Part shown: positions 1-8,562 of the stretch, in pieces
How the letters are laid out: each line of letters begins with the position of its first letter
Position numbering within the stretch: position 1 is the stretch's first letter
Assembly: GCA_905221605.1 (NCBI GenBank)
Contig: CAJNDS010002383.1
Location: 171,501-185,590 of the forward strand
From: Symbiodinium natans
Taxonomy: Eukaryota; Sar; Dinophyceae; Suessiales; Symbiodiniaceae
Direction: 5' to 3'
Length of the DNA stretch: 14,090 nt
The notes under the pieces: model-generated
Databases searched by the model: none
What the model saw: the letters and a program-made list of their open reading frames with translations, nothing else
What the model was told of the DNA's origin: nothing
Program-made: the position numbers and the translations under genes

Positions 1-365
1 TGAAGGTGCATTTATTGAAGCGGGTGGAGGGTTCGCAGCGAGCGTCACCGTCCATCAAAGAAGCAAGCGTGGCATGAAAAGCTTGCTGCGCGTATAAGCG
101 CTTGTTGCACGGCGTCCACACAAACACCACGCTGTGTTGAAAATGCAGGTGCGTCTGGTACGGACCTTGACCCTTTTCGTTGGCTTACGAGCCAAGGTCG
201 CGGATGACACCCCTCTGCAATTAAAACACAAAAAGTGCCTCACATCGAAACGAAGTGTTTCCCTTTCTCGCTTACGCCATCACGGAAACTCCCAACCGGA
301 AACCAATTACCTCTTCAAAACCAAACCTGGCATTCCACACGCCGGACATGAGACCCCAATGTCCT
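1..365. other. Anonymous DNA, no supported gene
   Basis: No recognisable gene, RNA or repeat is visible here. The open frames present are under 90 codons, overlap on both strands and encode no motif I recognise. The stretch lies on the inner side of the transposon end at 436-456, so part of it could be the interior of that element, whose left end is not found in the window. Confidence 0.5.
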
Positions 366-456
366 TATTGTTGCCGTCTACTTACTATACTAAATGTCTT
401 TAAGGGACTTATAAGGGTCTTACAACTCTTCTTATAACTGGGGGCCCCACCTTGTA
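366..456. mobile_element. Isolated right-hand end of the Tc1/mariner-like family
   Basis: AACTGGGGGCCCCACCTTG at 436-454, followed by TA at 455-456, matches the reverse complement of the left terminal repeat of the 7792-8912 element, AACTGAGGGGCCCCACACTG plus TA. The alignment has one gap and two mismatches. Just inside this end the DNA is AT-rich and carries ACTTATAAG (407-415) and CTTATAACT (431-439), motifs also found in the subterminal zones of the full element. No matching left end occurs between 1 and 435. The copy therefore either begins before the window or has lost its left part. The inner boundary at 366 is arbitrary, set where the AT-rich zone begins. Confidence 0.6.
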
Positions 457-1129
457 CCCTCAGACTGTCAGAACCTACAAGGACCTACAAGTGCCCCAAG
501 AACTTCGCTGGCGCCTGAGGTCTGTGGCCTCTCCAGCGGCTCCTGGGGCTTTCAGGTTTAGGGCTTAGGGGATAAGGCTTGGTAGGGTTGGCAGGGCTCA
601 CTGAAGCGGGGCTTCAAGATTTCAGGCAATTCGAGGTTAGGGGCAGGACCCTGAGGTTTGTCCATCATTTACTCTGTTGCGCAGGGCGCTAGGCAGTTTG
701 TTGGAACCAACGCAGATCTGATACGGCAACGCGTTTTTGCACAATGTCCCTTTCGACAGCCAAACTCTGCAAATGTTGGGCCGGGGCCTGTCGGATATTC
801 AGTTCAGGAACAATGGCGCAAAGATGTTTGAGTTCAGGAACAATGGCGCAAGCAAGGCACCTACCATGAAAATCGGCGCTCAAACCTTTTAGAGCGAAGT
901 TGCTTTGTCTCTTTCTTTCTGTTCTGGGGCCAAAGGAGTTGCCCCTACGCTGTGCGCGCTCCTGGGACAGTCAGAGAGAGAGCAGTAATGCGGTTCGCAA
1001 AAGAGCGAAATGTGGCCGCATCGACAAGAAAAGGTTGGCCCTTGTGCGAAATGTTGCCGAAGCAGAGTAATTTACTGGCACAGAAAATTGAAAGATCGAG
1101 CCCCCTTAATAAGATCTGAAACCTGTAGA
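457..1129. other. Anonymous DNA with scattered telomere-like words
   Basis: No gene is supported. A degenerate patch near 554-571 contains TTTAGGG- and TTAGGGG-like words. Within 801-851 there is a short direct repeat, listed separately. The only open frame here, about 64 codons on the minus strand across 689-883, reads through that duplication and has no recognisable motif. Confidence 0.5.
801..851. repeat. 21-bp direct repeat, 30-bp period
   Basis: The 21-bp string beginning AGTTCAGGAACAATGG occurs at 801-821 and again, identically, at 831-851. A 9-bp spacer separates the copies. This looks like a recent local duplication. Confidence 0.9.
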
Positions 1130-1200
1130 CCTAAACCCTAAACCCTAAACCCTAAACCCTAAACCCTAAACCCTAAACCCTAAACCCTAAACCCTAAACC
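1130..1200 (-). repeat. Interstitial telomeric array, 10 x CCCTAAA
   Basis: Ten uninterrupted heptamers occupy this tract. Read on the minus strand the unit is TTTAGGG, the plant-type telomere repeat. Non-telomeric DNA lies on both sides, so this is an interstitial copy and not a chromosome end within the window. The lack of sequence divergence suggests a recent insertion or homogenisation. Confidence 0.95.
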
Positions 1201-1271
1201 TACAGCCTCCAGCCTGCAAAGCTGCCGCTCAAAGCTCTGAAACCTTAAGCCTCTACATAAGAGTTGGAACC

Positions 1272-1377
1272 CTGCAAGGGTGGGCTAGTAGGCCTTATAA
1301 TCCCTATAATGAACCCTATAAAGGGCCGTTTAAGGGATCATATGGTATTAGAATAGTTGAATAGCCCATCCTGGCAT
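1272..1377. mobile_element. Small MITE-like inverted-repeat element (106 bp)
   Basis: TGCAAGGGTGGGCTA at 1273-1287 and TAGCCCATCCTGGCA at 1362-1376 are inverted repeats matching at 13 of 15 positions. The interior is AT-rich and rich in CCTATAA-like words. GAACC at 1267-1271 recurs at 1378-1382, one extra base lying between it and each inverted repeat, consistent with a 5-bp target-site duplication. A 13/15 match at this spacing could arise once or so by chance in 14 kb. The call rests on the combination of inverted repeat, direct repeat and AT-rich core. Nothing inside is coding. Confidence 0.45.
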
Positions 1378-1382
1378 GAACC

Positions 1383-2379
1383 TGGAAGCTGCTTCATGCC
1401 CCAGGATCTGCAGCCTAAAACCTTCAGCCTTCAAGGCAGCGGCCCAAATCTCCGAAGCATCAGAGCTTCTAGGATTGAAGTCTTGAAGGCTTCTCTTACA
1501 TGAAGGAGGCCCAGAAGAAGCCCAGAGGAGGCCGGTGGGGTCATCCGGCCGAAAACAGCAGCTTCTTCTCCCAAACTTGATTCAGGGGGGCAAGAGCGCT
1601 GCCTTGCTATTCAGTTCCAATCAAAGCTCCACATGAGAGTTGGTGCAGGGTGCATCTTTAAGGGGATATCGTTCCAGATTGGACTGAATCGTCGGGCCGT
1701 TTCGTTCGCACACCCACTTCACACAAGGGCTCACCTTGGGGAGCTTATGGCATGGCGCCACATCCCGCAACACATGCGCAGGACAACGCGTGGAATCATC
1801 TTTTCGGGTGTTCACATACCCCCCTTGAACCCCCCCTCCCTGAAGAACCCTATAAATCTTGCTGTCTTGCTTTGTAGGAACCGACACGCTACTTGGCAAA
1901 AAACGTCCCTTTTCTGTTGAGGCTTGATGCCCTTCTCTCTTGTTGTACGCCTGTGGGGCTGGGGCGTTAGGCTCGAGGGCTGTGCAAACCGAACCACTGC
2001 CGAATTTCGTATGTCCTTACAACACCAGGCTGCCCCCAGCTTCCCTTTCTCCCTTTTTCCCGGGGCCCTGAACCATCAACCATACTGCGTGGCATCTTAC
2101 CAACACACCTTGCACGTGAGGCCGATTTGTAAAACACCCCGCGCGGCACTTTCGCGTTTGGTCAGCTGACCGGCTGGATGTTGGCAAAGGCTTCGCAGAC
2201 GACCAAACCACAACTGCCGGTCCTGTGTGAAGCGCTGCGATAACTCGTCAAGGTTCTGGAGGTTCTGCGTGGGTGCGCATTGCGCCTGCGGCCGAGGTGA
2301 GATGGCTTTTGGGGCAACATCTACACTTCGGGTCTGCGGCTTCGCATGTTTAAGCAAGGGCCTTCGATTGCAAGCACCT
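1383..2379. other. Anonymous DNA, no supported gene
   Basis: Open frames of 60 to 106 codons overlap on both strands, none with a recognisable motif or composition bias. C-rich runs near 1820-1850 produce glycine-rich minus-strand translations that have no further support. No inverted-repeat element or array was seen. Confidence 0.5.
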
Positions 2380-2417
2380 GAGACCACCTTCAAGAGAGAG
2401 AGAGAGACCACCTTCAA
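2380..2417. repeat. 14-bp direct repeat joined by an AG microsatellite
   Basis: GAGACCACCTTCAA occurs at 2380-2393 and 2404-2417. Between the copies is an (AG)n run of about 2392-2407. A degenerate telomeric tract begins only four bases downstream. Confidence 0.85.
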
Positions 2418-2421
2418 AGCG

Positions 2422-2462
2422 CTTAGGGTTTAGGGTTTCGGGTTCAGGGTTTAGGGTTCGGG
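2422..2462 (+). repeat. Degenerate interstitial telomeric tract (TTTAGGG-like)
   Basis: About six units in the G-rich orientation, mixing TTTAGGG with TTTCGGG, TTCAGGG and TTCGGG. The level of divergence contrasts with the clean array at 1130-1200. Minus-strand translations of this tract give the LNPEPETLNP-type peptide expected from telomeric DNA, not a protein. Confidence 0.85.
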
Positions 2463-4097
2463 ATGATCTGGGCTCCGGAATTTGGGCAGGACCAAGAAAA
2501 GCCGGGAGCTCCTTCTTTCGCTGACCATAAAAAATTGGATGATCGTCAAGGTCTTCCAAGAGCCCCGCAGCGTAAGAATAGCCCCCCCCCCCCCCAAAGG
2601 CTCTGCGGAGCTTTCGGGGCTTCCGACTCGTGAAGGAGTTCAAGCACAGCCGAGTCTCGCAAGCAACATGCCCCCAACAAGGCCCCAGCACAAACCGGCT
2701 CCCAGGCGGTCCTCTGAAATGCAAAGATTAGGCCCGTACCCGCAATTTTGGCCCGACGCCGCGCAACAGCTTCTCTCGCTCCAGGCGTGCATCCCAAGGC
2801 AGACCACACCCTGACACTATTCCAGACCGCGCCCTCCCCTGCACCCCGAATTCTGCAAGCAGAAAACTTGTCCTAGGGACTATGATCGGGGGTACTACAA
2901 TCGCCATTAAGGACTGTTAGTACAAGGGTGAGGAACATCCCAACCTCTTCCTTGTAGCAACACCACATGCCACGACAGCCTGCGGATGGCCGAGGAGGGC
3001 CTCGTAGTGTGCGAGCCCCATCTCTTGCCTGTCGGTGGGAGGACACGGCAACGGGCCTAGGGAGGTTGGCCCGTTCTAAGAGGGGTATTCATTCAAACTT
3101 TCAGTATGAGCACTGCATGTATCGACCGACCCATCCTGAAGCCTCAGCTCACCGAAGCTCACCTAGCTCCGACCGATCCAACTCTTGCACCAAAAAGCTG
3201 CGCCTTGGGGGACTCATCACGCGGACCGGAAGGGGTGCTGGGAAGAACCCTCAGCCTCTAGAAGTCCGTGCTCTTCAGCTTAGGGAGAGTGCAGATGGGT
3301 TCAGGCTGCAGGCTGAGAGTGAGTTTAGGGTATGCGGTGTATCAAATGTAAGGCCTTGGGTCACAAATCATATTAAGGCTGGCGGTTGCACGACGTAGCC
3401 TTCGTGGCAGGTATTTTGCACTGTGCAAGACGTTGTCCCGTCGTCTGTCGTGGGCGCTCTTCAACAATCCAGCTGCGAGCCGAAACTGCCCATTGCATTC
3501 AGTTTGCGTTGGGCAACTCGGCCTCGGGGCTTAGGCCTTGATTTCTTACTAAACGCAACCCTGCAGGCTTGGACTTTTCACCAGATGCCAGTCGCGGGAG
3601 CATGAACAGCATTCAGCGCTCTTCGCTGCCAGGCGTAGGGTCAAGGCTCCTGGCACCGCATTGCCAAGGTTGCAAGAGACCCTTCGGGTTCCAAAACAAC
3701 CTTCAAGTGGGGGTTTCCGAAAAGAGGTACCTTATTGGGGTATTAGGGGGAGGCTATTTTCGGGTCTCTATTTTCGTAAGGCTCCCAAGTCTCATGCGCT
3801 ACAGGCTCGGCTTTGGTGTGCAATGATGGGGGCGTGCCTAACAGTTGAGAGAATGTGCAGGGACTGAGCCGTGTTGTGAAGGTTGGCAAGAGTACTCAGA
3901 GAAACCGGTTGCATTGTGGCTTTCACCAAGCTTTGCATTTTCACTTGCATGCTTGTCGAGTCTCTCTCGCGTTGTTCCTTTTGGAACTGCAGTACGTTGT
4001 TCAATGCCCACCCAATGGGCAAGTACAAAAATTCTGTTGCCCCAAAGTTTTTTGGCATCTGGGCGCTGCAGGCTTACGGTCATAGAGGGCTGCGCCC
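2463..4097. other. Anonymous DNA with a C14 run and a short hairpin
   Basis: No supported gene. A run of 14 C occupies 2582-2595. A possible hairpin at 2921-2956 has 13-bp arms (TACAAGGGTGAGG and CCTCTTCCTTGTA, two mismatches) and a 10-base loop. CTATTTTCG is repeated at 3755-3763 and 3769-3777. The longest frame is 143 codons on the plus strand, 2967-3398. It is rich in R, S, G and P with no recognisable domain, and I do not call it a gene. Confidence 0.5.
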
Positions 4098-4229
4098 GGG
4101 TGGCCAACGTAAGGGGGAAGGAGGGAAGGTGGTGAGTGTCATGACAGGCAGTCTTCATTGAGTGGGCCTTGGGCCGAATCCTCGGCAACACAGCTCTCAA
4201 GGAGTAACCGAGCAACGCACGAACAGCCA
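4098..4229 (+). repeat. Diverged duplication, copy 1
   Basis: The clearest part, 4151-4229, aligns with 4430-4512. Both begin TCTT..TTGAGT.GGCCT, continue with GCCGAA.C.TCGGCA.CAC and end with GCACGAACAGCC or GCACGAACGAACAGCC. Weaker similarity extends upstream through a GGTGGCC(C)AA word in both copies. Substitutions and small gaps indicate an old duplication. Function is unknown. Confidence 0.6.
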
Positions 4230-4383
4230 ACCACGATTGTTACTGAAATGTGCTGAACATTTCCTTTTCACCCGTGCTTTGCATATCGTGGCGAGCGGCG
4301 TCTCGTCTTGCATATAATTCTACGCGACTCGGGTTTCAAGCTGACCACTTGCAGCTTGAACAGAGCACACTGTTACAGAGTAC

Positions 4384-4512
4384 AGGTGGCCCAAGGGAAA
4401 GGGCACGGCCAAAAGAGTGATGCGAGGAAATCTTTGTTGAGTAGGCCTGTAGCCGAACCGTCGGCACCACGAATTTCAAGGCCCTTGAGCGACCAAAGCA
4501 CGAACGAACAGC
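4384..4512 (+). repeat. Diverged duplication, copy 2
   Basis: This segment is the partner of 4098-4229, about 285 bp downstream in the same orientation. The core 4430-4512 carries the shared words in the same order, with a 4-bp CGAA duplication near its end. A 152-codon open frame at 4308-4766 overlaps it, but the duplication appears old and no domain is recognisable, so it is not called as a gene. Confidence 0.6.
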
Positions 4513-4797
4513 CTGAATGGATACTGCGCACAGAGCAAGGGAATGTCGCAACTATCGTAACACTCGGAAAAGGTGTCTCCATGAGTCTGTCATTTTCAGA
4601 ACGTGCTCTATTGTGGCAAACGTCTCGAGTTCTCGAAGGCACATTTCTCGCTGTCTCAGATCAACTCGTCGTTTCCACGGCAGGGTTTCCCAGGTTTCCC
4701 TCAAAGCAATCCGCCGAATCTCGTGAAGGCGAGAGCCAAGCAACAGTCCGTCACCAAAGCGGATAATGCGTTTCTGGATTTGCTTGCATGCCGGTGT

Positions 4798-4818
4798 CCT
4801 CCGCCGACTTCGGCGAGG
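4798..4818. other. Short GC-rich hairpin
   Basis: CGCCGA (4802-4807) and TCGGCG (4810-4815) are perfect inverted arms around a 2-base loop. CCT and AGG outside them extend the stem to nine pairs with one bulged C. It has no following T run and no adjacent gene, so it is not called a terminator. Confidence 0.5.
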
Positions 4819-4856
4819 TGTTGGATAGGCTTCGGAGGTGAAATTCCCCAAGATGT

Positions 4857-4877
4857 GGGGGGGGGGGGGGGGGGGGG
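4857..4877 (+). repeat. Homopolymer run of 21 G
   Basis: An uninterrupted run of 21 G. Such a run can form G-quadruplex structure on the plus strand and is prone to length error in replication and sequencing, so the exact count should not be trusted. Confidence 0.9.
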
Positions 4878-6053
4878 TTGGTTTTGTCATGGGAGACGTG
4901 GAGCCATCGAAGCGACCATGGGCCTGGGGCATGCAGGACGATGCACCCAAAACAACTGAAAATTTCTCGAAAACTCAGGGGACCGCCCCAAGGGAGACGA
5001 GCAGCTACGGGCCGCAGTTGTCTCCATCCACTGGACAATCGGGGACGTGCTGCAAGGCACGGTAAAAGATGGTCGACAATGGGTGCTTTGCACCAAGGAA
5101 TGCAGCTTCACCCAGTCCAACGACAAAAAGCACAGCGAATCAAGACCAAACAACTGCTTCGGAGACATGCTAAAGGTTATGTCCGTCCTGACGGTAGTGT
5201 CTAGGCTTCAGAGGCTTAGGAGTCTTGGTTCATGGGGGATTCGTCTGCGCGCTGCGGACCAGGGTGGAGTTGTTATCCTATCTTCGAAAATGCAATGCAC
5301 CCTTCAAAACCTGCTTGTCAAACGACATCTTCGTCCTCGTGAAGACTGGCGGCTCCAGGAATTCAAGCTCCTTCTGCTCTGCACACCGAAGAAGCTCCTT
5401 TGCAAGGCTGCGTAAGTGCAAAGAATAGCCAGCAAGGGTGGAAGTGCGGACATCGCCGAAAGAAACCGCGATGCACGTACTTGAAAACTTTCGTAAAGTG
5501 CCACGTGGGCGAGAACCCCGAACCGTGACGCTTTTGCTTTAGGAGGGAGTGCACTGCAATTTGCCCGAACCGCGCTGCTGAAGTCCTAAGCCACTAACAA
5601 GCGAGCCCATGAACCACAAGACCAAAAACAAACTCTACATCCCTAACGTCTAAGTTTTTAGGACTAGAAGCCCTGACATCCTCAAACCATGTACATCAAC
5701 CCTCAACCAAAGACAAGAACGATGAGAGACCTCCACATCTCTAGAAACAAACCTTAACTGGTCAACCCCTCAACCGGCTTTGTCTGTGCCAAGCTCAGGT
5801 TCTCAAGGTAAGCGAGAGGATCTGAAAGTCTTGTGGCATAGGGGTGGGAAGTCTGTCTGTATGCTTCGGGCTTAGGTACGGGGAATAAGGGTCTCTCAGT
5901 ACAGGTTCAGCCAGGGAGGATACGCAGAGTATAGTGCTTTAGGTGTCTGTGCAGAGGAAGAAGGGCAATTGGGATGACCAACTGTAAACGTTTTGCTCGT
6001 ATGTTGCTCGCAGGGTATAATCGGGAAACCCCTCGCCTCCCTTCCGGCCAGAT

Positions 6054-6075
6054 GGGTTCAGGGTTCAGGGTTAGG
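6054..6075 (+). repeat. Short degenerate telomere-like tract (TTCAGGG)
   Basis: Three GGG-initiated units, two separated by TTCA and one followed by TTAGG. It resembles decayed TTTAGGG repeats but is too short to be certain. Confidence 0.5.
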
Positions 6076-6462
6076 TTTTGGGCTTCCGTTTCTGTTTGGG
6101 TTGCTGTTCGGTCCCTGTGACGAGATGGTCAGATTCGCTTGGCCTTGCATCCATATGTGTCTGATTGCACCAGCAAGGGTAAAGAGAACGGCGAAGTTTA
6201 ACATTCCGAGATGCCCAGCCAACGCTGCAGGCATGCATTGAACCAGGACACACCCTTATGCCATGAGCTCTACAATCCTAGACCTCAAACCTGCAAACCC
6301 CAACCCCTAACTCTCCACCAGCCCCATGCACCCGGAATGTTGCAATCTCCCCTGCATCGCTGGTGTCCGGCCATCCCTGCAAGGACATCCAGGGAAATGC
6401 CGCCGGCGCCGCCAGCAAGGACAGATGCAAGTGGGGCGGCGCTGTCGTTCTTGGCACGCACA
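6076..6462. other. Anonymous DNA, no supported gene
   Basis: Overlapping frames of 60 to 85 codons on both strands have no recognisable motif. The sequence runs directly into the 20-unit telomeric array at 6463. Confidence 0.5.
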
Positions 6463-6602
6463 CCCTAAACCCTAGACCCTAGACCCTAAACCCTAAACCC
6501 TAGACCCTAGACCCTAGACCCTAAACCCTAAACCCTAAACCCTAGACCCTAAACCCTAAACCCTAAACCCTAAACCCTAAACCCGAAACCCTAAACCCTA
6601 AG
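6463..6602 (-). repeat. 20-unit interstitial array mixing CCCTAAA and CCCTAGA
   Basis: Twenty heptamers in perfect register. Writing A for CCCTAAA and B for CCCTAGA, the order is A B B A A B B B A A A B A A A A A, then CCCGAAA, CCCTAAA and CCCTAAG. The A unit is TTTAGGG on the other strand. The B unit is TCTAGGG, the telomere repeat known from chlorarachniophyte nucleomorphs, although here it is interspersed with A and most simply explained as a variant. B units cluster in the left two thirds, suggesting local duplication of blocks after insertion. Confidence 0.95.
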
Positions 6603-7540
6603 CCAAGGCTGTTCGGCTCTGGTCTGCACATTGAGTTTTGGGAAGTCGGGGTGTAGTTGTGCAGGTTTGGACGCACCTCAACATGTAATGCCTCACGTAG
6701 AACAACTTGGAAGCGGTTTCTGTTGCAGGCCTTCAGGCTTTCAGGCCCTGGCCGGGGCCTTTTCTGGTTCATGACCCGTGTCGTTTTCTGTCGTTTTCTG
6801 ATTGAAACCTGACGGTTCACACTCAGGCCAGAGCATTTCAATTTTCTAATTCACAAGGACCTCGTTTCAGCCCTGCGTTTGAACCCTGAATTGAATCGAG
6901 TGGCCTAGAAGCAGCCACAGCAGCCACTTGCCTGCCAGGGCAGCACACCTGTCCTGCCGTCGCATCTCCTAACTGGTTTTGACGAATTACAGCTCATGTG
7001 CTTGAGGATTCCGAATTCCTTACACATGCAAGCGTGGGTTTAAGTGAACAGTTGGGAGGTTAGGAGCTCCAGTGGTGCGTCTGATGTCCATGGACAAGTT
7101 GACCTTCTGGGCGCAAGGACGACTTAACGTAGAGATGTAAGATAGTTTCATCACGCGGCTCGCAGCCAGCAACTTGCACCCTGTAATCAGAACCGGTTCT
7201 CAAGTACAACCCAAGCCTTCAAAGCATCAAAGCTATTTCATCACTCTCTGACCGCTGGCTTAAAACCTCTGAAACATGCAACCACGATGTTCTTACCCAA
7301 GCCCCCACAATAAAAACTCTCAGGTCCCTATGTGCCCAGCTCACAACTTCACACGATCGGGTCCTGGAGCAAGGCCTGGTACTGGCACTACATGCGCAAA
7401 CATAGTGGCAAGCTGTCGCTCGCCCCAGTGCGCCTAGTACCAGGTTAGGCTAAGGCTAAGCTTTGCTTTTCATGTTGCATCTTCATTGGCTCTCATGCCT
7501 CGGCTTTCGACTCACTATGGTGCTGAGTGAAACTAGGGCT
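6603..7540. other. Anonymous DNA, no supported gene
   Basis: No gene, RNA or large repeat is visible. Small structures are a tandem duplication of TCGTTTTCTG at 6781-6800 and a perfect 12-bp palindrome AGAACCGGTTCT at 7189-7200. The segment from about 6840 to 7460 lacks any open frame of note on either strand. Confidence 0.5.
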
Positions 7541-7791
7541 TTATGGCCGTTCAGGGTGCGTGTCAATCGAAAGGCACAAGTACAGACACAGGGCGAAGCG
7601 AAACAAGCTTGGACCATCGTCTGTCCAAGCATCCTGGTGCGTCATAACTACGGTTTGTGCCATGAAGTCGTCGAAAATTGCCACCACCTGGCACGAAACA
7701 AGCACATCCTTCTCTGCCGACGCAGGCCAGGCCGGCGATTGTCCCGAAAATTTGTCACTGCGAGCACCCCCATATCCCAAAATGTCAACTA
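7541..7791 (-). CDS. Possible exon end, unrecognised, interrupted by the transposon
   Basis: On the minus strand an open frame runs from inside the transposon, through its left terminal repeat, to a TAA at 7541-7543. Outside the element it covers about 83 codons ending in THPERP. Its codons favour purines in first position (for example GAC, GAT, GTG and GCA), and the translation is varied, with hydrophobic and acidic stretches such as VVAIFDDFMAQ. I do not recognise it. There is no ATG at its upstream side, so it would be a terminal exon or a fragment. Plus-strand frames are also open here, which weakens the case. If real, the element inserted at a TA inside it. Confidence 0.15.
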
Positions 7792-7811
7792 CAGTGTGGG
7801 GCCCCTCAGTT
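7792..7811 (+). repeat. Left terminal inverted repeat
   Basis: A 20-bp repeat starting CAGTG, immediately preceded by TA at 7790-7791. Three positions differ from the right-hand copy. No extended similarity continues inward beyond AGTT. Confidence 0.8.
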
Positions 7812-8030
7812 CTAAATTGATTTCTCGCGTCTATATAAATCAATGTATAGTTTTCCTAACATAACTTATAAGTTGTCAAGTTCATGGTTTAGTTATAAAC
7901 TATCTATTCAAGATGATACAAGTTTATTTGCCGCCCGCTTAGCGTCTGTGCACTCAAACGTCCATCTCCGCAGCCCTCCAAAGATGGCGCATCTGGTATG
8001 AGTTAGTTATAAGTGCTTTGTACCTTTTCT

Positions 8031-8240
8031 TTACAAGTAACTTATACAAGTTAGTTTGAAAAGCAGTGTTTCATCACATCCATTGATTGTGATTGTCAAA
8101 TCTAGGACTTTGCAAGGTCTAGGGTCGGAACGAAAGTTTGTTAAGGTTTTTGTCCACAGCTGATGTTCCGGGAACGTTTTTGCGAAATCCGAAGCGTCTG
8201 GCTTGTGACCCCGTTGACTCCCTTTTTTGCTCTTTGCCAT
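8031..8240 (-). CDS. Small open frame inside the element, unrecognised
   Basis: A 69-codon frame starting with ATG at 8238-8240. The start lies in the palindrome CCATGG, and the context gccATGGC is favourable for eukaryotic initiation on this strand. The predicted peptide begins MAKSKKGSQRGHK, basic at its start, and later runs into the AT-rich subterminal zone. It has no transposase motif and no homology I recognise. A plus-strand frame begins at 8239 from the same palindrome. It could be captured host DNA or a chance frame. Confidence 0.12.
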   Translation of the reverse strand: MAKSKKGSQRGHKPDASDFAKTFPEHQLWTKTLTNFRSDPRPCKVLDLTITINGCDETLLFKLTCISYL

Positions 8241-8344
8241 GGCGACACGCGCGGCCCTTCAAGACTGGACAACTTTGACTAGTTTTCTGGCCCGAGACCC
8301 CGAAGCAGAACCTCTGCTGACGCGAGCTGGAGAAACGGTCGAAT

Positions 8345-8562
8345 GTTCGGTACACATTCGGGACACATCCGGGACACGAGCGGACACATGGGCCAGAAGA
8401 GGGGAACCCATCGGACAACACCGGACACACTCCCACACAATGGGGCGGACACACCGGACACATCCCGGACACATTCGGGACACCCCAAAACAGAAGGATG
8501 CGGACACATGCCAAAGCCACATCCGGGACACATCCGGACACATCCCGGACACAGCTGATACA
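8345..8562. repeat. 11-bp minisatellite, unit CGGGACACATC
   Basis: About 13 degenerate units of CGGGACACATC or CGGACACAT, some separated by 10 to 20 bp of other sequence. The repeat lacks stop codons, so it holds open frames on both strands: a plus-strand peptide rich in HIRDTSG and minus-strand peptides rich in CPGC and CVRDVSG. Because 11 is not a multiple of three, the same 11-residue pattern appears in every frame. The frames are therefore by-products of the repeat. It forms the centre of the transposon. Confidence 0.85.

Larger units (their letters stand above)
4513..6053. other. Anonymous DNA with a G-poor strand segment
   Basis: No supported gene. The longest frame is 122 codons on the plus strand (5047-5415), without a recognisable motif. 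From about 5575 to 5775 the plus strand is strikingly poor in G and rich in A and C, a local strand asymmetry without an open frame. The hairpin at 4798-4818 and the G run at 4857-4877 are listed separately. Confidence 0.5.

Noticed and set aside
1130-1200. A true chromosome end
   Set aside because: Unique DNA continues on both sides of the array, and other arrays lie in both orientations, so these are interstitial.
2350-2724. Minus-strand frame of 124 codons with a glycine run and LNPEPETLNP peptides
   Set aside because: The glycine run comes from the C14 homopolymer and the LNP peptides from telomeric repeats.
2967-3398. Plus-strand frame of 143 codons
   Set aside because: No recognisable domain, length within chance for six frames over 14 kb, and arginine/serine-rich composition typical of random moderately GC-rich DNA.
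3720-3790. Another small inverted-repeat element around CTATTTTCG
   Set aside because: The repeats are direct, the inverted matches are short and scattered, and no flanking duplication is visible.
4308-4766. Plus-strand frame of 152 codons
   Set aside because: It starts with TTG, spans a diverged duplicated segment and shows no domain; the open run is not beyond chance.
4798-4818. Rho-independent terminator
   Set aside because: The hairpin is followed by no T run and by no gene on its upstream side, and the DNA is not bacterial in character.
8345-8562. CRISPR array
   Set aside because: Units are 11 bp and degenerate without regular unique spacers, and the sequence is eukaryotic.
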